Positions 8,352-15,874 of a stretch of 40,685 nucleotides of DNA are shown in pieces. Numbering within the stretch: the first letter of the stretch is position 1; each line of letters opens with the position of its first letter. The stretch is from Campylobacterales bacterium (GTDB taxonomy: Bacteria; Campylobacterota; Campylobacteria; Campylobacterales; Nitratiruptoraceae), in contig JALWZJ010000155.1 in NCBI GenBank assembly GCA_027002625.1, positions 1 to 40,685 of the forward strand, written 5' to 3'. The notes below the pieces were generated by a model that searched no databases, was not told the origin of the DNA, and saw only the letters and a list, made by a program, of their open reading frames with translations. The translations under genes and the position numbers were made by a program.

Positions 8352-9846
8352 AGCACTGCTTTGGATCTATATCTTCCTTAGCTTCTACCTCACTCTTGGC
8401 TACTATCCACTTTTCAACTTGGATGAAGGAGCCTTTAGCGAAGCGACGAGGGAGATGCTGGCCTCAGGTGATTTCATCACCACCTACCTCAACGGCGCTT
8501 TGCGCTTTGATAAACCGATCCTAATCTACTGGCTCCAAGCCCTCAGCGCCTCGATCTTTGGGCTCAATGAATTTGCCATGCGTCTACCAAGCGCTGTGGC
8601 CGCTACCTTGTGGGCGTGGGCCATCTATCGTTTTGGTAAGCGTTTTTTTGATGAAGCAACCGCCTTTTGGGCCACCCTTTTCATGGTGGGCTCCTTGCAG
8701 ATCTCCATCATCGCCAAAGCCGCCATCGCCGATGCACTGCTCAATCTTTTCATCGCTCTTAGTATGTTTTGCTTCTATGCCTACACTCAAAGCCAACAAA
8801 AGCGTTACCTCTACGCCACCTTCGCCGCCATCGCCCTTGGCACCCTCACCAAAGGGCCGGTAGCCATCATGATCCCATTCGTGGTAAGCTTTTTGTATCT
8901 TATGAAAAATCTTCGCTTTTGGCTTAGATCGATATTCGATCCGGTGGGCATCGCCATCTTTGTAGCTCTCGCGGCTCCTTGGTACATAGCCGAATACCTG
9001 GCCCAAGGGGAGCTTTTTATCCAAGGATTTTTTCTCAAGCACAACATCGGCCGCTTCGGCTCGGCCATGGAGGGACACACGGGGCCTATTTTTTACTACC
9101 TGATCGTCTTGCTTGTGGGGCTCATCCCTTTCACCTCCATCTTTTTGTTCGCTCTTAAGCACATCAAGGAGTGGTTCGACACCCCTCTTAGGCGCTATTT
9201 GGCTATTTGGTTTTTATTTGTTTTTATCTTTTTTTCTCTTTCGCATACCAAACTCCCCCACTATATCATCTACGGCTATACGCCTCTGTTTTTTTTGATG
9301 GCCCTCTATTTTCCGAAGATGCGATCCTCCTTTTGGCTGCTTGTTCCCTACTATTTTTTTATAACGATCGCCCTTTTGTTGCCCATTTTGCAGCCCGTGA
9401 TCCTCTCATCCATGCACCCCGGACGATACGACTACCATATCGTGGAGGCTTTGCATTTTGGATGGGACTATTGGCTCTTTTTCATTACGGCCTTCTTGCT
9501 TGGAATCTGGATGGTGCGACTACCTAAAGAGCGCTCCATCCTGCTCGCCTCGGCTCTTACCCTCCTTGGCCTCAACCTCTTTTTGGCCAAGGTCTACGCC
9601 AAAGCCGCCGAGGAGCCTATCAAAGAGGCTGCCCTTTTTGCCAAGGAGTACAACCTCAGCGTCGTGATGGATGGGATCAACACCCCAAGTTTTGCCTTTT
9701 ATGCTCAGCGTATCACTCCCAAAAGGGACGCTAAGCCTGGCGATGTGGTGCTTACCAAAAAAGCGAAGCTCAAAAATTTTCAAAATTTCGATATACTTTT
9801 TGAAAAAAACGCCATAGCGTTGATACGACTAAAGGAGAATAAATGA
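8344..9846 (+). CDS. ArnT-like (GT83) lipid A/core glycosyltransferase
   Basis: A 500-residue polytopic protein with about twelve hydrophobic segments. It opens with a first helix followed by YYPLFNLDEGAFSEATREMLASGDFITTYLNGALRFDKPILIYWL. This is the ArnT/PMT periplasmic loop with its D-E pair, A-x-R-EM and the DKP-x2-YW block. ArnT moves 4-amino-4-deoxy-L-arabinose from undecaprenyl phosphate to lipid A; close relatives (Rgt proteins) move galacturonic acid. No arnA/B/C/D genes are in the window, so aminoarabinose is not supported here. The start is TTG at 8344 behind AAAAGGA (about 8331-8337), overlapping PAP2 by 8 bases. The C-terminal soluble part (about residues 410-500) is small. It is coupled to the hemerythrin gene by ATGA. 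Confidence 0.8.
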   Translation: MNKALLWIYIFLSFYLTLGYYPLFNLDEGAFSEATREMLASGDFITTYLNGALRFDKPILIYWLQALSASIFGLNEFAMRLPSAVAATLWAWAIYRFGKRFFDEATAFWATLFMVGSLQISIIAKAAIADALLNLFIALSMFCFYAYTQSQQKRYLYATFAAIALGTLTKGPVAIMIPFVVSFLYLMKNLRFWLRSIFDPVGIAIFVALAAPWYIAEYLAQGELFIQGFFLKHNIGRFGSAMEGHTGPIFYYLIVLLVGLIPFTSIFLFALKHIKEWFDTPLRRYLAIWFLFVFIFFSLSHTKLPHYIIYGYTPLFFLMALYFPKMRSSFWLLVPYYFFITIALLLPILQPVILSSMHPGRYDYHIVEALHFGWDYWLFFITAFLLGIWMVRLPKERSILLASALTLLGLNLFLAKVYAKAAEEPIKEAALFAKEYNLSVVMDGINTPSFAFYAQRITPKRDAKPGDVVLTKKAKLKNFQNFDILFEKNAIALIRLKENK

Positions 9847-10271
9847 TCAAGGATTTTATGACCCAAGACCACAGAGAGTGCGACAACCTCTATGCTCCCG
9901 TGGAAGAGGCGATAAGCCAGGGAGATTTCGAGAAGGCTTTGGAACTTTTCGTCCCTTTCAAAGAGGCGATGCTGCGCCACTTCGCGATGGAAGAGGAGGT
10001 GCTCTTTCCAAAGATGGAGGAGTTTTTGGGCGGAGGCGAGGGGCCGATCCATGTAATGAAGATGGAACACGCCCAGATCCGATCGATCCTGGATCAGATG
10101 GGCGAGGCGATCGAGGCCAAAAACCAGCAAAAAGCTCTTGGATTTGGAGAGACTTTCATGATCATGACCCAGCAGCACAACATGAAAGAGGAGCAGATCC
10201 TCTACACCATGGCCGAACAGCTGCCGCTTGAAAAAGAGAAGATACTCCAACAGATGAAAGAGATCCAATGA
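9843..10271 (+). CDS. Hemerythrin-like HHE domain protein
   Basis: A 142-residue soluble helical protein with the hemerythrin HHE iron-ligand pattern: H10 (MTQDHRECD), H46 and E50 (MLRHFAMEEEVLFP), H70 or H76, and H112 with E116 or E117 (QQHNMKEEQILY). Such proteins bind a non-haem di-iron centre and handle O2 or NO, or repair iron centres. The start is ATG at 9843 in ATGA overlap with the ArnT-like gene, and the stop overlaps DUF2249 by another ATGA. It has no evident link to LPS and appears to be appended to the operon with the next two genes. Its partners suggest a role in NO or oxygen handling; that is inference from context. Confidence 0.85.
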   Translation: MIKDFMTQDHRECDNLYAPVEEAISQGDFEKALELFVPFKEAMLRHFAMEEEVLFPKMEEFLGGGEGPIHVMKMEHAQIRSILDQMGEAIEAKNQQKALGFGETFMIMTQQHNMKEEQILYTMAEQLPLEKEKILQQMKEIQ

Positions 10272-10531
10272 GAGAGATCGTCGTCGATACCAGCGAGCTG
10301 GAGCCTCCGGCTCCCATGCAGATGGTGCTCAGCGAACTGCAAAGCGTGCTACCGGGTGAGAGCTACTTGCACCAGATCCATCGCTTGGAGCCTACGATGG
10401 TACTCTCCAGACTCAAGCCCATGGGACTGGATGCCATCGTCAAAAAAGAGCAAGACAAGTACCATATCTACTACTTCTACACCGAGGATCGCCCAAAAAT
10501 AGAGGAGCTACTCAATGTTCAAGGGGCTTAG
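10268..10531 (+). CDS. DUF2249 domain protein
   Basis: An 87-residue protein with the DUF2249 layout: IVVDTSELEPPAPMQMVLSEL, then HQIHRLEPTMVLSRLKPMG, then YHIYYFYTE. The fold is TusA/SirA-like (beta-alpha-beta with the L-x-P-P-x-P motif). DUF2249 domains are frequently encoded next to or fused with hemerythrin HHE domains in denitrifying and microaerobic bacteria, as here. The molecular function is not established. It lacks the N-terminal CPxP cysteine of TusA, so sulfur transfer by that mechanism is unlikely. It starts in ATGA overlap with the hemerythrin gene and overlaps the next gene by 17 bases. Confidence 0.78.
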   Translation: MREIVVDTSELEPPAPMQMVLSELQSVLPGESYLHQIHRLEPTMVLSRLKPMGLDAIVKKEQDKYHIYYFYTEDRPKIEELLNVQGA

Positions 10532-11723
10532 TCTCGATCAAGCGCCCCCCTTCGAGGCGCCTTTGCTCTTTTTGCTTACGGCACCTCTTTGGGGGATCGT
10601 GGGTGGAGCGGCTCTGCTCTTTGCCCAGAGCCAGCCGCAGCAGATCGGAGTTTTGCACCTCTTTACAATAGGCTTCATGGCTCAGGTGATGATAGGAGCT
10701 TTGCAGCAGATGCTGCCGGTGGTGGTGGGGGTGCGCTTTCCCAAGCCAACACTACTCTCCAAGCTCATCTTCATTCCACTCGCTCTTGGGATCGCTCTTT
10801 TTTTCATCGCCTTTTTTGGCCAAAGTTTTTCGCTGCTTTTCATAGCCGCTTCGCTTTTGCTCTTGGCTCTTTGGGGTTTTGGAGCAGTGACGCTGTGGCG
10901 ACTCTTCCACGCCCCCAAGGCTACACCAACAGTGTGGGCGATGAGGCTCTCTCTTTTTAGCCTTCTCATCGCCGCCGGCCTGGGGGGCCATATGGCCGTG
11001 GGATTTGCCCAAGGCTCGCTTGGCAGCTCTTTTGATATCCTCCTGCTCATCCACGCCCTCTTTGCGGCCTTTGGATGGGTGGGTCTTTTGATCGTAGGAG
11101 TGAGCTATCAGGTGGTGCCGATGTTTTATGTCACGCCAGAGCCCTCCGAAGGGTTTCGCAAGTGGCTCGTGTGGGGAACTTTCGCTCTACTTCTTGCTAC
11201 CGCCTTGGGCCTTTTTCTTTCCCAAAAAATCGCTTTGGCTCTTTTTGTCACGCTCCTTTTTGGCTATCTGCTCTATGGAGCGTGGATGCTCAAGCTTTTG
11301 CAAAAAAGGAAGCGAAAGATTTGGGAGGTAAGCCTCTACTACTGGTACGTGGGGCTTATGAGCCTCTTTTTCTTGCCGTTGCTATGGTTTTTCGATCCAG
11401 AGCGTTTTGGGACTCTTTTTCTCTTTGGCTTCGCTATCTCCATCATAATCGGGATGCTGTATAAGATCATTCCCTTTCTTAGCTGGTTTCATATCAGCAG
11501 CCGAGGATTTTTCGATATGCCCACGATGAAAGAGATGATCGACGAGAAGATGGCGCTGGTGCAGTTTGGTCTACACCTAACGGCCCTTGGGGCATTGCTT
11601 CTTTGGCCAAAAATTGCCGCACTCTTTTTGGTCCTCTCTTTTGCTCTGTTGCTGTGGCTGCTCATTAGACCCGTTCGGATCTACTTGGAGTACAAAAAGA
11701 AGCCAAGTCCTTTTGGTATCTAA
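10515..11723 (+). CDS. Polytopic membrane protein, NnrS/haem-copper-oxidase-subunit-like
   Basis: A 402-residue protein made up almost entirely of hydrophobic helices (about 12). Conserved-looking histidines lie at helix positions: [53 protein letters not shown] and GLHLTALG. The spacing and the phrases QQMLPVVVG and [14 protein letters not shown] recall the NnrS and cytochrome-oxidase-subunit-I-like membrane proteins found near hemerythrin and DUF2249 genes in nitrate-respiring bacteria. This assignment is tentative; I recognise the type rather than a named family. AGGAG lies about 8 bases before the ATG at 10515. It is the last gene of the operon, and its TAA overlaps the gmhA stop on the other strand by four bases. 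Confidence 0.6.
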   Translation: MFKGLSLDQAPPFEAPLLFLLTAPLWGIVGGAALLFAQSQPQQIGVLHLFTIGFMAQVMIGALQQMLPVVVGVRFPKPTLLSKLIFIPLALGIALFFIAFFGQSFSLLFIAASLLLLALWGFGAVTLWRLFHAPKATPTVWAMRLSLFSLLIAAGLGGHMAVGFAQGSLGSSFDILLLIHALFAAFGWVGLLIVGVSYQVVPMFYVTPEPSEGFRKWLVWGTFALLLATALGLFLSQKIALALFVTLLFGYLLYGAWMLKLLQKRKRKIWEVSLYYWYVGLMSLFFLPLLWFFDPERFGTLFLFGFAISIIIGMLYKIIPFLSWFHISSRGFFDMPTMKEMIDEKMALVQFGLHLTALGALLLWPKIAALFLVLSFALLLWLLIRPVRIYLEYKKKPSPFGI

Positions 11724-12283
11724 AAGCTCTCATCCACCAACGCACAAAGGATGTGGCCGATCATAATATGCATCTCCTGGATGCGAGCAGTATCATGGGA
11801 TGGCACTACGATCGCCGCATCGCACAGATCCTTGATCCTCCCGCCATCTTTGCCCAAGAGTCCTACCACCTTACACCCCTTGGCTCTTGCCACCTCCACA
11901 GCTCGCAAGACATTTTCGCTCTCACCGCTGGTGGATATAGCTACCAAGATATCGCCCTCATTGGCCAAGGCCTCCACCTGCCTGGCAAAAATCTGCTCGA
12001 AGCCATAATCGTTGCCGATGGCGGTGAGCGCCGAGGTGTCGGTAGTTAGTGCAATTGCTGGCAAGGCTCTTCTTTCTTTTTTGAATCTCCCTACCAATTC
12101 CGCCGCAATGTGCTGAGCGTCCGCCGCACTGCCCCCATTGCCACAGAGCAAAATCTTTTTGTCGTTTTTGAGCGCCTCGATCATCATCACGCCAGCGGTA
12201 TAGATATGAAATCTCAGCTCCTCCCAGACCCGCTCGAAGGCTTTTTGGTGCTCGAGCATCTGCTGTTCGATCATCTCTAACAT
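11720..12283 (-). CDS. gmhA: Phosphoheptose isomerase (GmhA)
   Basis: Converts sedoheptulose 7-phosphate to D-glycero-D-manno-heptose 7-phosphate, the first step of ADP-heptose synthesis in the cytoplasm. The 187-residue SIS-domain protein has [65 protein letters not shown] and the C-terminal [13 protein letters not shown]. This is full length for the family. It is the last gene of the minus-strand set gmhB-hldD-hldE-gmhA and overlaps hldE by 7 bases. Its stop overlaps the stop of the plus-strand operon (11720-11723). One TTGGCCAA (11961) encodes Leu-Ala-Asn. Confidence 0.93.
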   Translation of the reverse strand: MLEMIEQQMLEHQKAFERVWEELRFHIYTAGVMMIEALKNDKKILLCGNGGSAADAQHIAAELVGRFKKERRALPAIALTTDTSALTAIGNDYGFEQIFARQVEALANEGDILVAISTSGESENVLRAVEVARAKGCKVVGLLGKDGGRIKDLCDAAIVVPSHDTARIQEMHIMIGHILCALVDESF

Positions 12284-13662
12284 TGTCGCATCCTTTCTAT
12301 GATGGAGGTGGTACTTTTGCCGGGAACAAAATCGATCAGCCTCGTCTCCTTGGCGATGTCACTACCCACCACCTTTTTGTCTTTATAATCGCCCCCTTTG
12401 ACCAAGATGTCGGGTCGCACTCTCTTGATCAGCTCATAAGGGGTATCTTCGTCAAAAACGACCACATAATCCACAGCCTCCAAGCTCGCAAGCAGATAGG
12501 CTCTATCGTATTGGGGATTGACGGGACGGCTGGGTCCTTTGAGGCGGCGCACACTCTTGTCAGAATTGACTCCCACGATCAGCACGTCCCCCAAAGCCTT
12601 GGCTTGCTCTAAATAGCGCACATGCCCCAGATGCAAAATGTCGAAACAGCCGTTGGTAAAGACGATTTTTTTTCCCTTTTGGCGTAGATGATTGGCGATT
12701 CGCTCAATCTCCTCGAAGCTTTTGATGAACTCCTCGGCACTGGCTTTGTGCAGGCTCCTCTCATACTCCTCGATCTCCTCCAAAGTAGCCGTTGCAGCTC
12801 CCACCTTGCCCACCACCACACCGGCGGCGAGATTGGCAAATTTCGCAGCCTCGACCAGACTCATCCCCCTCGCCACTCCATAGCCAAGAGCCGCAAGCAC
12901 CGTGTCACCTGCCCCCGTCACATCGTAGACCTCTTTGGCGACTGTTGGAATGCGAATCATCCCATCTTCAAAGATCGCCATCCCATCTTCGCTCAGGGTG
13001 ATCAGCAACTGCTTGAGATTTAGCTCTTTTTTGAGTTTTTTGCCCGCCTCTTCGAGATTCTTTTCGTCATCTATCGCCATCCCGCTCGCCTCTTGCGCCT
13101 CTTTTTTGTTTGGTTTAAGCAGTGTCGCCCCTTTGTACTTCGCAAAATCTCTTTTGGGGTCGACAAAGACGGGGACTGGCGAGTGACGTATGATATGCTG
13201 GGTCAGATCATATGTAAGCAGCCCTTTGTCGTAGTCTGAGAGCAGCACCAGATCGTACTCTTTTGCCACCTCATCGAAGCGCTCTTTGAGGCACTGCTGG
13301 GTGGAAGATGAGATCGGGCGCTTCTCCTCTTTATCCACCCGTACGATCTGCTGGCTTGCGGCGATCACTCGAGACTTTTGGGTGGTGGGGCGATCCTCTT
13401 TGGCCAAAATGGCTCTTGATTTTTGCTCAAGACGCTTCTGTAGCCACTCTCCAGCCTCGTCACTACCCACAACTCCCATCACCCCCACCTCAGCTCCCAA
13501 AGCCAGTAGATTGTTGACCACATTGCCAGCACCGCCCAAGACCTTTTTTTCCTCTTTGACATTGACCACCTGTACGGGGGCTTCGGGGCTGATGCGATCA
13601 CACGATCCAAAGAGGTAGTGATCCACCATCAAATCGCCCACTACCAAAATCTTTGGCTTCAC
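12277..13662 (-). CDS. hldE: Bifunctional heptose-7-phosphate kinase / heptose-1-phosphate adenylyltransferase (HldE)
   Basis: A 461-residue fusion carrying out two cytoplasmic steps of ADP-heptose synthesis. The N-terminal PfkB-type kinase starts [19 protein letters not shown], contains [17 protein letters not shown], and ends with the signature DVTGAGDT, catalytic Asp near residue 253. The C-terminal nucleotidyltransferase domain begins at about residue 335 with [20 protein letters not shown] (H-x-G-H) and contains [18 protein letters not shown]. The start is a GTG (13660-13662) in GTGA overlap with the hldD stop; the open frame further upstream belongs to hldD. Both domains appear intact. 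Confidence 0.94.
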   Translation of the reverse strand: MKPKILVVGDLMVDHYLFGSCDRISPEAPVQVVNVKEEKKVLGGAGNVVNNLLALGAEVGVMGVVGSDEAGEWLQKRLEQKSRAILAKEDRPTTQKSRVIAASQQIVRVDKEEKRPISSSTQQCLKERFDEVAKEYDLVLLSDYDKGLLTYDLTQHIIRHSPVPVFVDPKRDFAKYKGATLLKPNKKEAQEASGMAIDDEKNLEEAGKKLKKELNLKQLLITLSEDGMAIFEDGMIRIPTVAKEVYDVTGAGDTVLAALGYGVARGMSLVEAAKFANLAAGVVVGKVGAATATLEEIEEYERSLHKASAEEFIKSFEEIERIANHLRQKGKKIVFTNGCFDILHLGHVRYLEQAKALGDVLIVGVNSDKSVRRLKGPSRPVNPQYDRAYLLASLEAVDYVVVFDEDTPYELIKRVRPDILVKGGDYKDKKVVGSDIAKETRLIDFVPGKSTTSIIERMRQC

Positions 13663-14636
13663 GCTATCTCTTCTTCGTAGATTTTTTTGATATAGGGGAT
13701 GTCGGCTCTGATACCCTCTTCGAGGGAATATCGTGGCTCGTATCCCAGCTCTTTTTTGGTGGGCTCGATATCGGCTTCGGTAAAGAATTGATACTGCTTG
13801 ACATAGGGATTTGGGATATACTCGTACTCTCGCTCGATCCCTAACTCCTTGCACAAGATATCCACAATATCTTTAAAGCTTCTGGCTCTGCCGGTACCCA
13901 CGTTGTAGACGCCACTTTTTGTAGCCGCTGCGGCTTTGAGATTGGCCTGGATCACATCCTCTACATAGATAAAGTCCCGCTTGATCTTCTCGCTTCCCTC
14001 AAAGAGCCGTGGCCGCTCGCCCCGCAGCAGCTGTAGTCCAAACTGCAGCACCATCGAAGCGGTCTTTTGCTTGAAATACTCCCTAGGTCCATAGACGTTG
14101 AAGTATCTCAGCCCCACCACCACATCTTTTTGAGAAGTGGCTAGATGATCCATCGCCAGCTTGCTATAGCCATAGACGTTGGCGGGAGCTTCCTGCCCTA
14201 CTTTATGAGGAGCCGGCAGCTTGCCGTAGACCGCCCCACTGCTGGCATAGATCATCTTGGCCCCATGGCGTTTGGCCAAATCCAACAGATCTTTAAAAGC
14301 ATTGAGATTGGTGCGCATCACCCGCTCTTGATCTTGAGCGGTGGTGTCGCTGATGGCCGCTTGATGAAAGATATAATCAAATCTAAAATCCTCCAGTCGC
14401 TCCAAATCTTTTGGGCTGTTGATATCACCGCAGATCACCTCGCCTTTAAAATCCAATAGATTTTTAAAATGCCCGAAACTGACCAGATTGCCGTTTTCGA
14501 AGCGCTCTTGGCTACGAAACTTATCAAAGACCACTACCTTGGCTTTTGGATAGCGCTCTTGGAAGTGGTGCGCTAGATTTGAGCCGATAAATCCGGCTCC
14601 ACCTGTAATGAGAATCGTTTTGTTATTGAAGTCCAT
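13659..14636 (-). CDS. hldD: ADP-L-glycero-D-manno-heptose 6-epimerase (HldD)
   Basis: Epimerises ADP-D,D-heptose to ADP-L,D-heptose, the donor for WaaC and WaaF. The 325-residue extended-SDR protein has the NAD(P) loop TGGAGFIG near the N-terminus, ASSGAVYG, and the catalytic Y-x3-K in NVYGYSK. KREFIYVEDV-like text appears as KRDFIYVEDVIQANL. The ATG (14634-14636) is chosen because AAGGAG lies six bases upstream and because homology begins at MDFNNKTILITGG; the open codons before it overlap gmhB. Two bases separate it from the gmhB stop, and it is coupled to hldE by GTGA. Confidence 0.92.
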   Translation of the reverse strand: MDFNNKTILITGGAGFIGSNLAHHFQERYPKAKVVVFDKFRSQERFENGNLVSFGHFKNLLDFKGEVICGDINSPKDLERLEDFRFDYIFHQAAISDTTAQDQERVMRTNLNAFKDLLDLAKRHGAKMIYASSGAVYGKLPAPHKVGQEAPANVYGYSKLAMDHLATSQKDVVVGLRYFNVYGPREYFKQKTASMVLQFGLQLLRGERPRLFEGSEKIKRDFIYVEDVIQANLKAAAATKSGVYNVGTGRARSFKDIVDILCKELGIEREYEYIPNPYVKQYQFFTEADIEPTKKELGYEPRYSLEEGIRADIPYIKKIYEEEIA

Positions 14637-14637
14637 G

Positions 14638-15126
14638 CTACTCCTTGATGATGGATATTGTATCAAAAAGGCTCTTTGGCCCCTCTTGTTTGAGTAAGAT
14701 TGTATGGCCAACCCCCGCTCTTTTGGCCGCTTCGATGTCGCTTGGCTTGTCTCCTATCATCCAAGAATTCGTCAGATCAATACCATGCTCTTTGGCCGCT
14801 TGAGTGATCATACCAGGCTCTGGCTTACGACAATCACACCCCTGCTGTAGATGGTGGGGGCAGTAGTAAATGGCATCGAGCCGCACCCCTTCTTTTTCAA
14901 GCCGCTCTTGCATCCAGTTTGTAAGCTTTTGAAAATCTTCTTCGCTGTAATACCCTCGTCCGATGCCAGATTGGTTGGTGACGAGGATTAGCTTGAACCC
15001 CAAAGATTTGAAGTGGCGCAGAGCCTCGAAAACGCCGGGCATAAAATGAAAATTCTCGATTTTGTGCACATAGCCAAAATCCTCGTTGATCACTCCATCT
15101 CGATCCAAAAATATAGCTTTAGCCAC
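14638..15126 (-). CDS. gmhB: D-glycero-beta-D-manno-heptose-1,7-bisphosphate 7-phosphatase (GmhB)
   Basis: HAD-superfamily phosphatase of 162 residues acting between the two HldE steps. The nucleophile motif is FLDRDGVIN with D8 and D10, motif II is LVTNQSGIGRG, and motif III/IV is MIGDKPSDIEAAKRAG. The GmhB zinc loop is visible as C89-x-H91-x5-C97-x-C99 (CPHHLQQGCDC). The start is GTG at 15124-15126 behind AAAGGA. It is the first gene of the ADP-heptose operon and is transcribed away from the cytochrome c gene from a shared 75-base intergenic region. Confidence 0.93.
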   Translation of the reverse strand: MAKAIFLDRDGVINEDFGYVHKIENFHFMPGVFEALRHFKSLGFKLILVTNQSGIGRGYYSEEDFQKLTNWMQERLEKEGVRLDAIYYCPHHLQQGCDCRKPEPGMITQAAKEHGIDLTNSWMIGDKPSDIEAAKRAGVGHTILLKQEGPKSLFDTISIIKE

Positions 15127-15201
15127 CTCTATCCTTTATTTTTATTCAAGAAAAGTTCGACTATAATTGAGTGTATTTTATCAAATCTATGGAGGTAAGG
15201 A
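15127..15201. promoter_or_regulatory. Divergent promoter region between gmhB and cytochrome c
   Basis: This AT-rich 75-base gap must hold promoters for both directions. On the plus strand a consensus TATAAT (15162-15167) lies 34 bases before a strong Shine-Dalgarno GGAGG (15191-15195) and the cytochrome ATG at 15202. On the minus strand the overlapping TATAGT (complement of 15161-15166) and TAAAAT (complement of 15175-15180) are candidate -10 boxes for gmhB, whose SD AAAGGA is at about 15132-15137. No -35 box is clear, as is usual in Campylobacterota. The two promoters appear to overlap, so they may compete. Confidence 0.5.
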
Positions 15202-15501
15202 ATGAAAAGATTAGCAGTTTTGACTCTTGCAGCTGCTACTGCAGTAACTTTGATGGCGGCGGACGGTGCTACACTGTACAAAAAGTGTGCTGGATGCCAT
15301 GGTCCTCACGGTGAAAAGAAAGCTCTTGGCAAATCTGCCGTAATCAAAGGGTGGCCAAAAGATAAAATCGTAGAAGCGCTTAAAGGCTACAAAGCGGGCA
15401 CACGAAACGTACATGGAATGGGCGCTTTGATGAAGGCTCAAGTAGCAGCACTTAGCGACGCAGACATCGAAGCGATCGCCGATTATCTTTCCAAGCAATA
15501 A
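15202..15501 (+). CDS. Small periplasmic monohaem cytochrome c (c553 type)
   Basis: A 99-residue precursor. Residues 1-20 form a Sec signal peptide (MKRLAVLTLAAATAVTLMAA, cleavage after about A20). The haem site is C29-A-G-C32-H33, and a methionine in the HGMGALMK segment (M73 or M77) is the likely sixth ligand. The C-terminal helix ALSDADIEAIADYLSKQ is the usual class I cytochrome end. It carries electrons in the periplasm, most likely to a cbb3-type oxidase, since genes for cbb3 assembly (ccoS, ccoI) lie just downstream on the other strand. Campylobacter has a similar cytochrome in the same place. It has its own promoter and a strong ribosome binding site. Confidence 0.9.
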   Translation: MKRLAVLTLAAATAVTLMAADGATLYKKCAGCHGPHGEKKALGKSAVIKGWPKDKIVEALKGYKAGTRNVHGMGALMKAQVAALSDADIEAIADYLSKQ

Positions 15502-15506
15502 GCTAA

Positions 15507-15521
15507 GGGGCCTTGTGCCCC
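15507..15521 (+). other. Short GC hairpin after cytochrome c
   Basis: GGGGC (15507-15511) and GCCCC (15517-15521) can pair around the loop CTTGT, five bases after the cytochrome stop codon. No T-tract follows, so this is not a standard intrinsic terminator. It may protect the 3' end of the abundant cytochrome mRNA, or attenuate expression of the small gene that follows. With a 5-bp stem, chance is possible. Confidence 0.3.
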
Positions 15522-15528
15522 AACCGAT

Positions 15529-15642
15529 ATGGAAATACTCAAAAATCCAGCTCTTCCTCAAATCATCATCTGGTTTTTGCTGCCTATCCTCATAGGAGTG
15601 CTTTGGTATCTTTTGGATAAGCAGAACAAAAAAGACCTCTAA
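15529..15642 (+). CDS. 37-residue single-pass membrane peptide
   Basis: ATG at 15529 opens a 37-codon frame ending in TAA at 15640-15642. The peptide begins MEILKNPALPQ, continues with one hydrophobic helix (IIIWFLLPILIGVLWYLL), and ends in a charged tail, DKQNKKDL. It looks like a real small membrane protein with positive-inside topology (N-out/C-in). It follows cytochrome c by 27 bases, and its stop overlaps the ccoS stop by exactly four bases, the same arrangement as the other convergent genes here. Small cbb3-oxidase-associated subunits (CcoQ/CcoH-like) have this build, and the neighbours fit, but no family can be named. The ribosome binding site is weak (AAGGGG, 18 bases upstream). Confidence 0.5.
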   Translation: MEILKNPALPQIIIWFLLPILIGVLWYLLDKQNKKDL

Positions 15643-15872
15643 TTTGGCATAACCCGTCTATCTTTTCGCCGTTTCTCCAAGGCTCGCTTTTTCTTCTCTT
15701 CCATCATCACGGCATCTTTGAGTTCTTCCTCTCCATCAAACCTCGCTCCATCCAAAAATTTATCCGTATCGTCGAACTGTCCCGTCTTGAGACCCCAAAG
15801 AAGAGCAAAAAGCCCAAAGGCTCCAAGAAGCGTCGAAATAAATATCATCATCGCAATCACCCAAGCATCCAT
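15639..15872 (-). CDS. ccoS: cbb3-type cytochrome oxidase assembly protein CcoS
   Basis: A 77-residue protein with one N-terminal membrane helix (MDAWVIAMMIFISTLLGAFG), then the CcoS signature FALLWGLKTGQFDD and a highly charged tail. CcoS is needed for cofactor (haem/copper) insertion into cbb3 oxidase. The ATG at 15870-15872 is chosen because AAGG lies seven bases upstream. A GTG two codons earlier (15876-15878) would overlap the ccoI stop as GTGA and is equally open. It follows ccoI directly, the usual ccoIS arrangement, and its stop overlaps that of the small plus-strand gene. Confidence 0.88.
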   Translation of the reverse strand: MDAWVIAMMIFISTLLGAFGLFALLWGLKTGQFDDTDKFLDGARFDGEEELKDAVMMEEKKKRALEKRRKDRRVMPN

Positions 15873-15874
15873 AC

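Noticed and set aside
8344-9846. Complete aminoarabinose (arn) pathway
   Set aside because: Only an ArnT-like transferase is present; none of the other arn genes is in the window.
10268-10531. DUF2249 protein as a TusA sulfur carrier
   Set aside because: The N-terminal cysteine of the CPxP motif is absent; the sequence there is Leu-Glu-Pro-Pro-Ala-Pro.
15211-15561. Minus-strand frame opposite cytochrome c
   Set aside because: It covers a clear c-type cytochrome with promoter and signal peptide on the plus strand and has no recognisable content.
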